From NCBI GenBank assembly GCA_025617745.1, contig CM046853.1, positions 48,476,934 through 48,540,933 on the forward strand: a stretch of DNA of 64,000 nt. The letters are read 5' to 3'. This stretch comes from Heliocidaris erythrogramma (taxonomy: Eukaryota > Echinodermata > Echinoidea > Camarodonta > Echinometridae). Position numbers and translations under genes: made by a program. Below are positions 12,275 to 24,339 of the stretch, piece by piece (position 1 is the stretch's first letter; each line of letters begins with the position of its first letter). The notes beneath the pieces are model-generated. The model was not told the DNA's origin. It saw only the letters and a list, made by a program, of their open reading frames with translations, and ran no database searches.

Positions 12275-13889
12275 AACTGATAAGCTATATGCAGACAATT
12301 AGCAATAGCAGAAGCATAATCCATCCCATTTCATTTCATTTCAATCAATTCCACAATGTTATGCAAAAGCACACAACAAAGACAGCTAATGTCAGATCAA
12401 CAACAATCAAAGAATAATTATTTTTGGCAGGACAATTGTATAGTGCCTCAATACCCCCCCCCCCCCCTTCTCTCTTTTCTCTCTCTCTCCCTCCCTCTCC
12501 CACCCTGCCTCTCTCCCTGTCTCTCTCCCTCCCCAATTCCCTTTCTTTCTCTCCCCCTTTCTCTTTTTTCTGTCTACATTTCTCTATCTTTTTCCACCAC
12601 TCTTTTTTCCTTAAAATCTTCTCTATTAAATTTGTTAGGAAACAAATTTACCTTTAAAAACAAGGGAGCAAAGAAATTGAAATAAATCCCTTTGACCCTG
12701 AAAGGGCACCTACATGTAAGATGATTGTTTGAAAATCTACCCCCCCCCCCAAAAAAAAAAGAAAAAAAAAAGGCCCATCACAGTGACATGTCATTTATCC
12801 CAAACACCACATGAATGAGATAGTATTACATTTTCAACTTCACAAATGGATCACATGCAGAAGACGAAAATAGTATACATTTTTAATTTCACAAACAGAT
12901 CACACGCACATGTCTTAAAAGTAAACCAGGCTTCCTTTTTTCAATCAGAGATCTTGATAAACCAAGCTGCAAGAGGAATCTTGATAGATGGAGAGGAAGG
13001 CAATGACCTACTGTACTGACTACATCTTACTTCTCATGCATCACCACATAGGACCCTACATCACTCCCCACCACATCAAGTTCAGAGAGAATCCTCTGGA
13101 AGCCGATTATCATCACTTCCATCAGCTAACGAGAGTCTCACAAGAGCCGCAGGGCGTCATATGATATCTGTGACAATAGCTAAGCGGCAGCCTAGTGTCC
13201 CCAGGGTCAAAACCCTGGCTCCCCAAGAATAGTTATTTCGCGAGGAGAAAAGTTCGCAGTGATATCTTTTGGTGACTTGTTGCAGTTCACATGGAAAATT
13301 GAAAACAGGTGATCCAGAAAATAATAACGTCAAGTACAATTTTCGGTTGTGCAGTAATAAGTACATCAAATGCCCTAATGGTAAAAGTTTTACTAAGATG
13401 CTGCCTTGGATTAAAATACATGACTGCATTTCATATTTCCTTTCATTTAACCTGTTGAATACCGAGTCCACGATAACTTGTGCTAGAGTCTATGATAAAC
13501 CAAAATCAAATTGTATCCAACGGAATATAAAGACTTTCAGATGTTAAACATCCATACATATAGGTTTAAGACAAGAAGCTTTTACATAACTGTAATGTTT
13601 GTACTTCATTTTTAATAGAAGCATGACAGATAGGATTTTCATTTATAAAAAGGAATGTCAAACTAAGTAGAAACTAGTTCTACTTTTTGTATCCAGACCA
13701 AATCTTTCATCTCTAAGGTATTTTAGCACATCAGGGAGTAAAAGGAAGATAGGTTCTTGGCCAACCGAACAGCTCATCCACAGACAAGACAAAAAAGTAA
13801 CATACATGTACACCTCATAACTTGAGGCTCCCAAATTTTTTTTTCTTCAAAATGCCTATCCTACTGCATTCATGCACATCAACATGTAG
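12275..13889. other. No gene recognised; pyrimidine tract inside
   Basis: Contains a C/CT-rich tract at about 12453-12600 and C/A homopolymers near 12740-12772. A small hairpin CCAGGGTCAAAACCCTGG lies near 13199. Confidence 0.4.
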
Positions 13890-14130
13890 CCATTTGATCA
13901 CGTCCGTGTATCACATGGTTCGCGGTTCGAATTCCGCCGCGGCGCTAATGTCCTTTGGCAAGACATTCATCTACATTTGCCACTCTCCACCCAGGTGAAG
14001 TAAGTGGGTACCCGTGGCAGCTTGGCTAAAGCCGGGGTAATAATGTGATACTTTGTATTAAGCACAGTAGAGTATATTTGTATAGTAGCTGTGCTATATA
14101 AATGGACATATTATTATTATTATTATTATT
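13890..14130 (+). mobile_element. tRNA-derived SINE ending in (TAT)n
   Basis: A B-box-like GCGGTTCGAATTCC at about 13922 marks the tRNA-related head. Then follow ATGTCCTTTGGCAAGACATT, CACTCTCCACCCAGGTG, GTGGGTACCCG, GTGCTATATAAATGG and a terminal (TAT)n tract. This layout is typical of echinoderm tRNA SINEs. Confidence 0.75.
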
Positions 14131-14164
14131 ACAAATAATGCTTCACCACTATTAAAAACCATAA

Positions 14165-14400
14165 TTACAGTATGGTCTGATTTACCAGGGTAGCCTTATC
14201 AATATTACTACTGTTCTTCCTAAGTGGCCCTGCAATTATTATTACCTCAGCATTGCCAGCTACCCATTTGATACACCTGGGTCAAGAAGGACAAATGCAG
14301 ATAAAACGCCTTATCAAAAAATGTAGCCATCAAGCCCAGATCAAACCCAGGATCTCTGTTATGAGAGTCAAGAAAACCCTTCTACATAAGCTTCTACATA
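14165..14400 (-). mobile_element. SINE copy facing the preceding SINE
   Basis: Minus-strand relative of 13890-14130, matching 5848-6080 (GCATTGCCAGCTACCCATTT, GACAAATGCAGATAAAACGC). The two SINEs converge tail to tail within about 60 bp of the (TAT)n tract, next to EEP exon 1. Confidence 0.65.
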
Positions 14401-14488
14401 AAAGTAATTTGTAATTCATTCACTGTTTTCATTAGGCTAAAAGAAGATTTTCAATGTTTTTGATGTGCTTGTTAGAAATAAGCCTTAC

Positions 14489-14689
14489 CATTTCAGCGAT
14501 GTGATGCTTGCGGACATCCCAGTTGAACATGACATTCCAGATGTTGTAGGTTCCAACAGTGATGGAAACGGAGCCTGCCCCGCCCATAAGACACACCAGG
14601 AGAAGTAAGAGTAGCATCCTCACCATCATGTGAGATGACTTTACCAGTCTTGGAGTCAAGCCAACGATTGCCCCCATTCTTACATCCAT
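14489..14689 (-). CDS. Exon 1 of a secreted or membrane endonuclease/exonuclease/phosphatase (EEP) family protein
   Basis: The minus strand encodes 67 residues that end exactly at a splice donor (ATG|GTAAGG at 14489/14488, phase 0). Residues 21-42 form a signal peptide or anchor: a short basic start (MMVRM), then a leucine-rich core. Directly after it comes SITVGTYNIWNVMFNWD, which is the first beta strand of the EEP (DNase I-like) fold, where the Asn of the YNIWN motif is a conserved active-site residue. The exon ends RKHHIAEM and runs in frame into exon 2 at 1486 (IRASNLDVIGFQEVR). Translation could start at 14689 or at the paired ATGs at 14629/14626. The inner ATGs give the cleaner signal peptide. 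EEP proteins hydrolyse phosphodiester or phosphomonoester bonds, and the substrate here is unknown. A signal peptide suggests extracellular or ER-lumen action. Confidence 0.8.
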
Positions 14690-14711
14690 TGAAGGGATGG
14701 AGCGATGAGGC

Positions 14712-14725
14712 GTTGCTAGGTAACC
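14712..14725 (-). promoter_or_regulatory. RFX-type X-box upstream of the EEP gene
   Basis: On the minus strand the site reads GGTTACCTAGCAAC, an imperfect palindrome matching the RFX X-box form GTNRCC-N-RGYAAC. It lies 23 nt upstream of the first ATG of exon 1, on the coding strand. Known X-boxes of ciliary genes sit within about 150 bp of the start. A role in RFX control is inference; only the motif and its position are seen. Confidence 0.5.
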
Positions 14726-15232
14726 AAGATAATCTATGACATCACCATGCTCTGTAGATTTCTCCTACAGACAAATCATCATGTATGCCGTTCAGTTTCT
14801 CGATGTATGCCGCTGCTGGAGAATCTGGTTATGATTCAAAATAATTCAATCAACTTTTTAAAAATAGTACAATAATTACGAGAATATGTTCTTACAAATG
14901 TAACTAAGAAAAGATGTATTTGCATCAAAAGAGATGGTTTTTATCTTCCATTCAACTATTTCATTCAGTCACAAGCAGAAAAATATATGAACAACTTAAC
15001 ATATAAAAACAGGTAATTTTTTTATATGGAAAAAAAATCATTCACCATAACAGTCATATTTTAGAATGAATTCACACACATAGCCATCAGATGTCTCTAT
15101 TCCGATTTTAAAAACTGCAATAGTCTTGAACATACAAACACATAATGAATATTCAATTCAAATTCAATCAAGTTCAACTGACATTTGGTAAAATGGGTAT
15201 GCAACACTTTAACTGTGAATGACCTCATGATG

Positions 15233-15446
15233 TACAGCCATGGAAAAATTATTAGACCAAGAATGGTTACTGTAGTGTTGTTTTTGTGGTAAGAAGGAAA
15301 TAAAATATCATAAAAGCAAGGTATAATTGCTGGAATTTGGTATTCATTCAATGAAATACAAAAACAAATCATTTTCATAATTTTGTATGCATATTATAGT
15401 ACCCTTATTACAGAAGCTTGGTCTAATAATTTTTTCCAGGGCTGTA
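15233..15446. mobile_element. 214-bp Tc1/mariner-type MITE, TA target
   Basis: TA then CAGCCATGGAAAAATTATTA at the left and TAATAATTTTTTCCAGGGCTG then TA at the right, with AGACCAAG/CTTGGTCT just inside. The TA duplication and the CAG start point to the Tc1/mariner group. Confidence 0.8.
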
Positions 15447-18400
15447 TGTGATTTGTCAAAACCACAGTACAAAGATCGCAGTTTTGGAATGTCATACATG
15501 AAGACATAAAATGCTTAATGAAAAAATTGTTTTGTTTGTTCATTAGTTTTCATTATCAATATGAGTCTGATTAAGCAGACTATTTTATATCAGTTATATT
15601 TCATGCTGCTCTATGTTGACCTAGAACTTATGACTGTCACAGCATGTTTAATTCAATTTTACTCATGTCTAAAAATCATCCAATATGTTATACTATCTCT
15701 GTAATTCAAGCAGTATGGTAGCATGACTCAATGTCATCTCAGAATATAAATCAAACTGAATGAATAGGTATGTAGATGTTTCTGCTTCAGCTGAATATAG
15801 CAATACTGTCAAAATATTCTGAAAAAATGCAACGCAGTCTTTCTTTTCTGTATGCCAACCTTTGGGTGATATCTCCAGATTTTAATCAGTGAAGTAGAAC
15901 AATAGTTTTTTATTTCTATATTCAATAATATGCATTCAGAATGATACTGAAAATACCTTGCATTCAAGCCAATCATGACCAATCAACAATCAGAAGGAGG
16001 AAAAAACCCCAGCAAAGTCTTGACCACATTAACAATGGTTTTCAATCTCATTTTCAGAGATGATGCACATGTGCAGTCCATCCTTTCCTAAACATCCAAA
16101 GAGAGGTGAATACAGGGTGGGGGTCATGAGGGTCTTGACCCTCACTCCCCCCCCCCCCCTTCCCTTTTCCCCTCTCACTTTATCAGAGATTTTTGGGTGT
16201 AAGCCATCATACAGATTTTTCTTTTGCTTGTCATAATTTTGGGGAATACTGCCCCCCCCCCCCCCCCTCCCTTTTATGCTCTTGATAAACCTATTTCCTT
16301 TATTTTTTATTTTCTTTACTTATCAGAGTTTTGTTTGGAATTGGACTCCCTTTTTAGGTTTGTCAACCATTTTCCCCCCTTTCTTTTTCCCTTTTTTTTG
16401 CTTGTGAGACTTTTGGGGAACTGGACCCCCCCCCCCCCCCCAGAAAATCCTGGAGGTGCCCTTGCAATGGCTTTTGTAGTTGCACAAAGAATGCGGCAAA
16501 TAAAGTTGAATAATTTACCTCCTAGAGCTCTGTAAATACAAATTAGGCAATCTAGATAAATTCTATAGCAAGAATTTCTTTCCTTTTAATGCTACGATTT
16601 CTAAAGAAAAAAAAATGCCGCTCTCTGCTCTCTGGAAGACTTTAAAGGCAAAGCCCTTTCAAGTCAGACTGACGTTTGTACAGTGAGTGGTGATAAATAT
16701 CTCATTGTAATGGAGTCGCAAAATAAGCCTTCAACAATGGATACTGCCAACAAACGGAGACTGCTCAGACGGTATTCTGTAGCTTATCAAAGGTATTGTG
16801 GTACAGATATTACAGGAAAGTTGTTATAAAGAGCTCTGATATAACAAGTTTCCTTATATAATGTGGTTATTTTGCTGGTCCCAGGTCTTAATATTCTTCT
16901 TTTTTTTACCCTGATATGAGGACATTCCTGATAAAACAAGGTAATTTTCATGGTCCCAAGGTCTTAATTCAAGAAGTTTGTGTAAGTCACTTGATTGTTT
17001 TTTTGATAACCATTTCACTGGAAAGAAAAAGCAAGCATTCTTACAAGAAATGGCATTTAAAATGTATGATTACTGAAACCTCTGTCTCACAAAGAACTAC
17101 CGTTAATTAGTGATGACACATTTCCTCTGATTCTGCGATTCTATTCAAATAGCTACCTCAACAATAACGATTTGACATTTAAACTGAATGATAAATACAT
17201 CAGTATCTCACAGGGAACTACTGTACACAACAAAAAAACCATATTTCCTTTAATTTTACCAGACTTTTCACAATCATATGCATACAGCCTTGTGGGAAAA
17301 ATACAAATTAGTTACATAGGAATTCTAAAATGTACTTACTGGTAAATAATGCTGTTAATCTGCACAATAGAACTGCTAGCTATCCTCAGCTTGGAGCATG
17401 ACAATACTGCTTCTTCTGCCGCTCCTTTGGCCCCTATCAATCATGGCCAAGGAGCTTTCACAACGTGACCTCAAGCAGGGCCATAGGGGCAGGATCAGGC
17501 AGCCACCACGCCAGTGTGGGGGCAGCAAATATATATGTGTGAATCGTCTCTGTAGAAAAGGAACAGACCAAGGAGATCATCATTAGCAAGAGATTAGTTC
17601 CCCTGAGCCCAAGCTGTGAACAGTTTTCTGATCACAAACAACTGCTAATGAGAGATAATGTCATGGAAGCACAATAATAAAATGAACAGTATGTAATGCC
17701 GTTTCCTGCCATGGCATGATCTGATAATAAGTAAAGAGCAACACATGTATATACTTTGAATCAGTGCAAATGCATTTAACTAGGAGAAGAGATTGTTGAT
17801 GAGTTTTGGACCGATACCTTTAGTCATCTCCCCATCTATTGCATTGTAGACTTGTTCATTATGGACGATATACATGTATTATACATGTACATCTTGACTA
17901 ATGACTATACTCTCATCTTCGCTTTCTCTGTCTCCCCTCTCTCTCTCCCTCTCTCTCCTGCCTGCCTTCCCTCCCTCCCTATCCCTCCCTCTCTCTCCCT
18001 CTCTCTTCCTCTCCCTCTTTGTTGGCTCTCTTTTTCCCTTTCACTCTCATCTCTTTTGACTTGTATGCTTCAAATCTCTGTTGTGCTCTCGATTTTCTTT
18101 CATTGATTAATCAAAATCATTCCCTGTAGATAATTATGTTCCATACAAGCGTTCCCGAGGCAAGGTCTATTTTTCAGGATTTACCTCCAACTAATTTGTA
18201 TTTCCAACTTCCACTATTTTGTATTGCCACTCTTAATAATCAGGAGGAAAAAAAGTGAATTTGTTTGAATTCAAAGGTTGACTGAAAGACTATTGATTAA
18301 AGGGTATTGTGCAATTAATCATCAATTTTTCAGATGAGAAAGATATTCAATGTTCTATCGAGGTATCCATGGTGAGTGCATATTCGTGACTGAAAGCTTT

Positions 18401-18501
18401 TGGTAACACCATGTAGCCTCAGCATATATATTGTTGATATTTTTTCATCATAAGAACCCACCAAATAGAGAAACATATTGCTTCATAAATAGAATTTATC
18501 T
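15447..18501. other. Mostly unrecognised; homopolymer and pyrimidine tracts
   Basis: Several C tracts (about 16147-16160, 16251-16267, 16426-16441) and a CT-rich tract at 17930-18055. No host exon with domain support is seen. Confidence 0.4.
17398..17586 (+). CDS. Possible small secreted peptide, 62 aa, unproven
   Basis: A 62-codon ORF starts with a hydrophobic segment that looks like a signal peptide (MTILLLLPLLWPLSIMA), followed by a basic, glutamine-rich part and three cysteines near the C-terminus (QCGGSKYICVNRLC). I do not recognise a family. No splice sites, promoter or paralogue support it. The length is well within what occurs by chance in 64 kb, so this is a weak candidate only. Confidence 0.15.
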   Translation: MTILLLLPLLWPLSIMAKELSQRDLKQGHRGRIRQPPRQCGGSKYICVNRLCRKGTDQGDHH

Positions 18502-18638
18502 GGGGAGCGTTTCATCAAGTGTTTGGCAGTGATTTTTACTGACAAATTTGCTCTCAGCCAATCACATGCAAGGATTTCAGTAGCTTATAACAGTTGTCGG
18601 TAAAAATCACTGACAATACACTTGATGAAATGCTCCCC
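18502..18638. mobile_element. 138-bp hairpin MITE, copy 3
   Basis: Same family as 5287-5424. Termini are GGGGAGCGTTTCATCAAG / CTTGATGAAATGCTCCCC, with one base missing in the left arm (GTGTTTGGCAGTG). The loop has CCAATCACATGCAAGG. Confidence 0.85.
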
Positions 18639-19550
18639 TGTTTACTCTAAACTTAGCTTCCTTCAATCACTCCATACAAAAAAATACAAGGATCAATCGT
18701 TACGATGTTGGTATTGTTCAGCCACACAATGCAGTAACGTCAATATGTGCATGCTGTAAAAATGAATAATTTAGTGTCACTTTTGTGAAAAGGAAAATTA
18801 TTCATGATATCAATTCGTTTATGTGAATGATCAAAGGGTCCTCAGAGGTGGGCGGTATATATGCGCAGTGGTGTATGGCTTATTGCCTCAGCATGTAGAC
18901 ACTTAGCCACGACACAGGAATATTAATATCTTGCTGCTAACCATGTGACTCCCTAGAGGGGCTCAGCTTTATATCCGAATCTGCAAATGATTAGACAACT
19001 CTTTCACACCATATCCAAGTGTAAAAATGTTCTTTGACGAGCTCTGCCAGATATCAGAGACAGAGACACAATACAGAGGTATTTTAAATAGAAATTAGGA
19101 ATGCCAATAATAGTAGCATTACAATCATGCCTGTTATTTGGATGTAATGCTCTTATTATGCTGCTAATAAACACACTTGGGGGTTTATGACAGAGGTGCT
19201 GATTAGGCATCACATTAATTTGTTCAGCGCTATATACCTAAGTAGGCTGGTGTGAAATCTACCTTCTTTTTCCTGGAGACCGCACAGATAGAAATGGGAA
19301 TGCCCAGAGGTGATGAGGATCGTGACTTCCAACTTCAGAAGTTTATTTAAACAATCCTTGTCATTCTTTCTTTCTCCGATTCCACATTTCTTTCCCCTCA
19401 TTTTTTTTCTTTCTTTATCTCACTGTGTTCTCCTTTGAAATACACAGTGAATTTTTTTTTAAGGAATACTTTATTACTGCATAATTTATCATTGATCTGA
19501 TGCACATGATCTGGGCTTTATTTCATAAATGTACATGTACATGTAGCTAA

Positions 19551-19744
19551 TACAGTCAAACCTGCTTTAGCGACCACCTGTATAGAAAGACCACCTGTCT
19601 ATAAGGACCACCATTTTTGTTTCCCTTGAAAAGTATTTCTCATTGAAAAGTGTATTAAAGGAACCTGTACATAAAGACCACCTGCTCATAAAGACCGCTT
19701 TTCTTGTCTCCCTTGAGCGGTCTTTATAGACAGGTTTCACTGTA
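19551..19744. mobile_element. 194-bp Tc1/mariner-type MITE (CAGTCAAACCTG ends)
   Basis: TA-CAGTCAAACCTG at the left and CAGGTTTCACTG-TA at the right. The interior repeats degenerate AAGACCACCTG units. No coding capacity. Confidence 0.8.
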
Positions 19745-20986
19745 CTATCATGATTATAAAGTGCAAGTAACATAACATGGATGGATAGGTGGATACAGAG
19801 TGACACACAAAAATCAACAACACAATTAACGGTATTCAAGAATGCTTATTTGGGAAGATGCATTGTATCTCGATTACTCACTGTACCATACCCAAGACTG
19901 TATCTTCAAAGCACAATCATAAATCAGTCTTACTCTGTGATTCACAAAAATGACAAAGGTGGCAGAAAACAGAAAGAAATGAAGAGATCAATTTCAAATA
20001 TCAAACTCTCTTCATGATCCTCTATCCAAACACGACTAACCAAAAATATGCGCAAGACAATTTTGACACCTTGAGGAATCAAAGTTTAAGATTTCAAGGT
20101 AGAATGAAACTTTTAGAACAATATTTTGTTACCTGTGTAAAGAACTATCATGTAAGCCATCTTTTTTTCTACCTTTTTCATTTACTCCTACCAGTTGATC
20201 AATTTACCCACCTCACCTTGTGAACAGCTTTAAAAAGAAGAAAAAAAAAAGAAAAAAAGAACAGAAGTCTGGTCCCTGATCTTTATAGCTCCTGATTTCT
20301 CTCTCTGTTTCTCTGCTTCAGTCTACCCTTCAAAGAAATCAAGAGTTCACTGAAATACAAAACTCTAGCTACTGCACTGATCTGACATAAACAAGTGACA
20401 ATTGTAACTCCATGGGGCAGTCCACACATGACAAAAATATGGAAGAAAGATGTTGTTTGCAGTTGAAAGAGACAAGAGTGGGAGAATAATACCTCCACTG
20501 CTGCGAGCTGTCAAAGAAATAATAGAAGCATGATATCACTGGGCAATACTAGAATTCAAAGAAGAGCAATTCAATGGATAGCGGGAAGCACTACACTATA
20601 CCAGCCAATCCGCAGGTCCCCAAAAAGCGCGCTATTTTATTTCCAGTTCTGCCTGACTATGAATACATAATGAGCAAGAACAGCCAGGAACATCTCATTT
20701 GCAAACTATTGAATAGACTACTTATCATTCACCAATTGTCATGAGTTATACATCAAATAAAAGAAGAGGGATCAGAGATTTGTGACATGCTTTTATTGAT
20801 TTCAAAATAAAAGACGAAATTGGTAAAAAAATGGTGTTCATTTTATGACAAAAAATGGTAATGAAATGAAATATAAATCTGGCCAAAGCTACCATAGTTT
20901 TATTGTGAGCCAAGGCAAATTTGACATGAGCGTAAAGGGCATTTTCTGTACTTTCCAAAGATTGAAATAACATTAATGTGCATTTC

Positions 20987-21282
20987 ATGACAGGGTCAGG
21001 ATCCAGCAATATGTAACCAATGTACACACTTTGTCTTTAAAAAAGTCAATTCCAGCATTCCGATTGGTTACCACCACGCAAGATGTTTTCTCACAGCTAG
21101 GCAACAGCTATGCGCATGCTTGCACAAGGATGAAGCAACAGGTTGCGCATTGTTTCATTCAACGCGCACTTGGTTACATGTGGCTCGCTTACCAATCACA
21201 AGGCTAAGATTCTATGGTCTTGACCATGGTCTTGACAACGGATGATCTGCGGCTGAATATTGCTGGATCCTGACTCTGTCAT
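20987..21282. mobile_element. 296-bp TIR element
   Basis: The left end ATGACAGGGTCAGGATCCAG pairs with the right end CTGGATCCTGACTCTGTCAT, and AATAT/ATATT follow inside. ATTGGTTACC near 21063 and GGTTACATG near 21172 are in the interior. Non-coding. Confidence 0.8.
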
Positions 21283-22446
21283 AAATTTATCGATGTTTTG
21301 AATGTAACGATGAAAGAGATGAGATTCCAGCGCTTCCATACATATGTGTCTTGATGGCGGCTCATATACTTTTTATATGTCTTTTAACAACTTGAAATCT
21401 TGTGAAAAAAAGGCTTTTGTATGACTATTTCATCAGTTATTTTAAACAACTTCTTTCTAAAATTCTGACTGAAACAAAATATCCCTGTGTTGGGAAACTA
21501 TTCATTTATTTTTGCAGAAAGTCTAATGAGCACAGCATTAATATTTATTGAAGAACATAACTTTAAAGATGACCATGCGATACAGCCGACTGGGTGCAGG
21601 GAGAGAGTCCACTTCGGGCACTGGAAATAAAATGCGCGATTTTTGCTCATTTGCATACGACCTGCGGTCTGACTGATACTGACTAGGTTCCAAACCATGC
21701 AGACCCAAATTGGGATTCACATTTTGGCTGTCTGCCAAATGACTGAGTTAGATTTCACAGTCCTGTTGTCTTTCTTGCCGAACTTTGGATTCCTGGTAAT
21801 CAATTTATTTCTCTTTATTAATCACAATGATTTACAGTGTATATCCGATTCTTATGAATTCATTGGAATACACAACTTGAAACCATATGAACACAATCAT
21901 AACAAATTGTTATCTAGCTTAATTCAAATTACAGAACACCATTCCGTTGTGGAATACATCTTTTACACACAGTACTGCAAACAGAATTTAGCACTTTCAT
22001 ATATTCTTCTCTTTACCGGTAATTCAATTTCATAGGTCTATCTGATGGGTCTTTTCATTATGCTGGTAGCTAGTAACCTTGGCATACTAATGTATTTACG
22101 TAAAGTACGGTACAGATAAAAGCACTGTATCATTTCCTTTCAGAGGTTGCGCATATCAGGGAAACATTTCCCAACACAACTATGTCTGATATTTTCTACA
22201 ATGCGGCCTATTTTGCATGAGTAGAATTTTAAAATTTATTTGATTAATGGTATGGAGATTTTTGACTGATGGGGCATTTACACTACGGTAAATTTATATT
22301 AAAATTGTATTCAAAAAATGTGTGAAGAATCACTGTAGAGCACAAGGGGTTTACACACAGGATAAGAATATTGCATAATTAACAAAAAAAAACATGTATA
22401 AAGAAACTAGTTTGGGAGAGGTCAGCTTATCCTCATTAGTGTCAAC

Positions 22447-22927
22447 TTAAAGGGGAAGTCCACCCTAATAATAAGTTTGTTTTAAAAGGAGAAAAATTAA
22501 AGAAAAATATCAATGACAATTTGAGCAAAAACTGATGAGAAATAAGAAAGTTATGAATTTTTGAGGTCGTAATCAATCAAACACAAATTGGAAACTCGGT
22601 GACATATCTTGCATGCTCCTCTCCCATTTGCTCTATAAAGAAAGTTCATACATTTACATTTTCTTAGTTGTTGATGAAGGAATACTGTTTGTTTCATACA
22701 GGTTTTGTGTAATAACATATGTGCAATGATTACTTCTAAGTTGCATGTATGATTAAATATTTTCTTTACAAAAAGTGGAAATCAATGATTTTTTTTTTTC
22801 AGTACAAGGCAAATGGGATAACTTTCTGATTTCTTAATATCGGATTTTGCTCAATTTTTCATCTGTTTCTTTTATTTTTCTCCTTCTTTTAAATCCAACT
22901 TAATATAAGGGTTGACTTTTCCTTTAA
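22447..22927. mobile_element. TTAA-flanked palindromic element, AAGTCCACC family, copy 1
   Basis: TTAA-AGGGGAAGTCCACCCT at the left and AGGGTTGACTTTTCCTTTAA at the right. Internal phrases AATCAATCAAACACAAATTGG and GCTCCTCTCCCATTTG recur in the copy at 28267-28819. No transposase. Confidence 0.8.
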
Positions 22928-23639
22928 CATCACGGGCATTGCTCAAGGGTACAAACTAACAGCTGGCACTGTTCATATCAGTGGGTACTCAGGATAAGCC
23001 CGCTCTATTATACAGTTCTTGTTTGATATGACGTTCATACATGCAATGGACACCGATTCCTTATCGAAATTTCATTCAAAATGATGCCTAAACCTTTGTT
23101 TTGCTTTATAATATATGATATTATACAACATTCAGACAAGGAAAAAAAAAAATTACTTGCCGCTATGTGGTTGGATAGCTACGCAACAATATTTGCCAGT
23201 CTCAATGTGGGATAATCCCATCATCTGTCACAAGCTTGCCAAAACACCTCATTCACACCCTAATTTGTTTGAGTACCTACTAAGTAAGTGGATTACAGCT
23301 GATGAATGACATGTGATCCCACTAAACTAACAGGTGATAGAGTGGTAGCAGATCAATACTAGCAAAGAAGTTTTGGAGTCAAAGACTTTAATAAAATGCT
23401 CATAATTCTTGTCATGATCATAACAATTGGATCCTAAGGCACAAACAATATTGCACTCAAAATTTTAAAAAAAAAGGAACAGTCATGCAGTAGCAAAATC
23501 CTATGAAGCTTGGAAAAGAAGTACATGTAGATACCCGGTAATAGTCCCACGGAAATTGGGATTCCATCCAAAACAATTTAATTCAACGGGGCCTATAGCA
23601 TTTAATATAGCCTTTCTCCAACCTTCCTTTTCATTTGAT

Positions 23640-23741
23640 TCTCCCCCCTTTCTCTTCCTCTCTCTCTCTTCTTCTCTCTTTCTTTCTTTTCTTCTCTCTC
23701 TCTTCCTCTCTCTCTCTCTGTCTGTCTCTTATTTTATCTTC

Positions 23742-23773
<32 letters not shown>

Positions 23774-23830
23774 GCCTCTCTCTCTCAGCCTTCCACTCTC
23801 TCTCTCTCTCTCTCTTTTCTTCCCTTGTGT
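23640..23830. repeat. (CT)n pyrimidine tract
   Basis: Low-complexity CTCTCT/TTCTCT repeats. The ORFs it produces are Ser/Leu-rich artefacts. Confidence 0.9.
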
Positions 23831-24111
23831 TTCTCTCCCAGATAAAATGGTACAGTACATGTTAAATCTTGGTAGACCAAATTAATCCTTACACAATAAC
23901 TTCCTAATCAAATTCTTACTATAGGGATGCAGAGCACACCATTGCATTACATTCAATAAGTACAATTTCCAGTCACAAGTTTATACATATATCTATGTAG
24001 GTGATCGATCTTGTCAACTCGGTTGTAATCTATCACAAAACATGGGTGTGAGTTCCTGTCTTCGTCAACACTATACAGATAGATTACAAACAAATTAATC
24101 ACAAACCCAAT

Positions 24112-24330
24112 CTACTTGTAGACAGCTGAGTACATTGAGAGTCCATTGTAATGTATGTCATCTTGATGATTGATGTTGCATTCTTGTAAAGCTGCGCCTG
24201 CGCAGCGCGATATTATAGAGAGAGTAAAATCAACCATCGTGAGTCCTCTCGTGTTTGTTTCTGGCTCTGACAAATCATCGTAATTAGTTAATGATACAGA
24301 GTTAAACGTGTCATCCATGTTCACAGTCAT
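24112..24330 (-). CDS. Hypothetical 72-aa ORF, unsupported
   Basis: The reading frame starts MTVNMDDTFNS, continues with an acidic YDDLSEPETNTRG stretch and a mildly hydrophobic MVDFTLSII segment, and ends at a stop after SMYSAVYK. The amino-acid composition is less biased than most ORFs nearby, and the ATG lies 10 bp from the MITE at 24340. I recognise no domain and see no clear splice donor. It may be a first exon or chance. Confidence 0.15.
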   Translation of the reverse strand: MTVNMDDTFNSVSLTNYDDLSEPETNTRGLTMVDFTLSIISRCAGAALQECNINHQDDIHYNGLSMYSAVYK

Positions 24331-24339
24331 AATGGCTAC

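Larger units (their letters stand above)
1487..14488 (-). other. Intron of about 13 kb in the EEP gene
   Basis: This is the interval between the exon 1 donor (GTAAGG) and the exon 2 acceptor (TTCCAG). Both sites are consensus and both flank codon boundaries. I see no additional exon inside, and none is needed because the two encoded segments are contiguous in the EEP fold. The interval is filled with MITEs, SINEs, pyrimidine/purine tracts and unrecognised AT-rich sequence. Confidence 0.75.

Noticed and set aside
12345-12685. Pro/Ser-rich ORFs at 12.4-12.7 kb
   Set aside because: They come from a C/CT tract with no independent evidence of coding.
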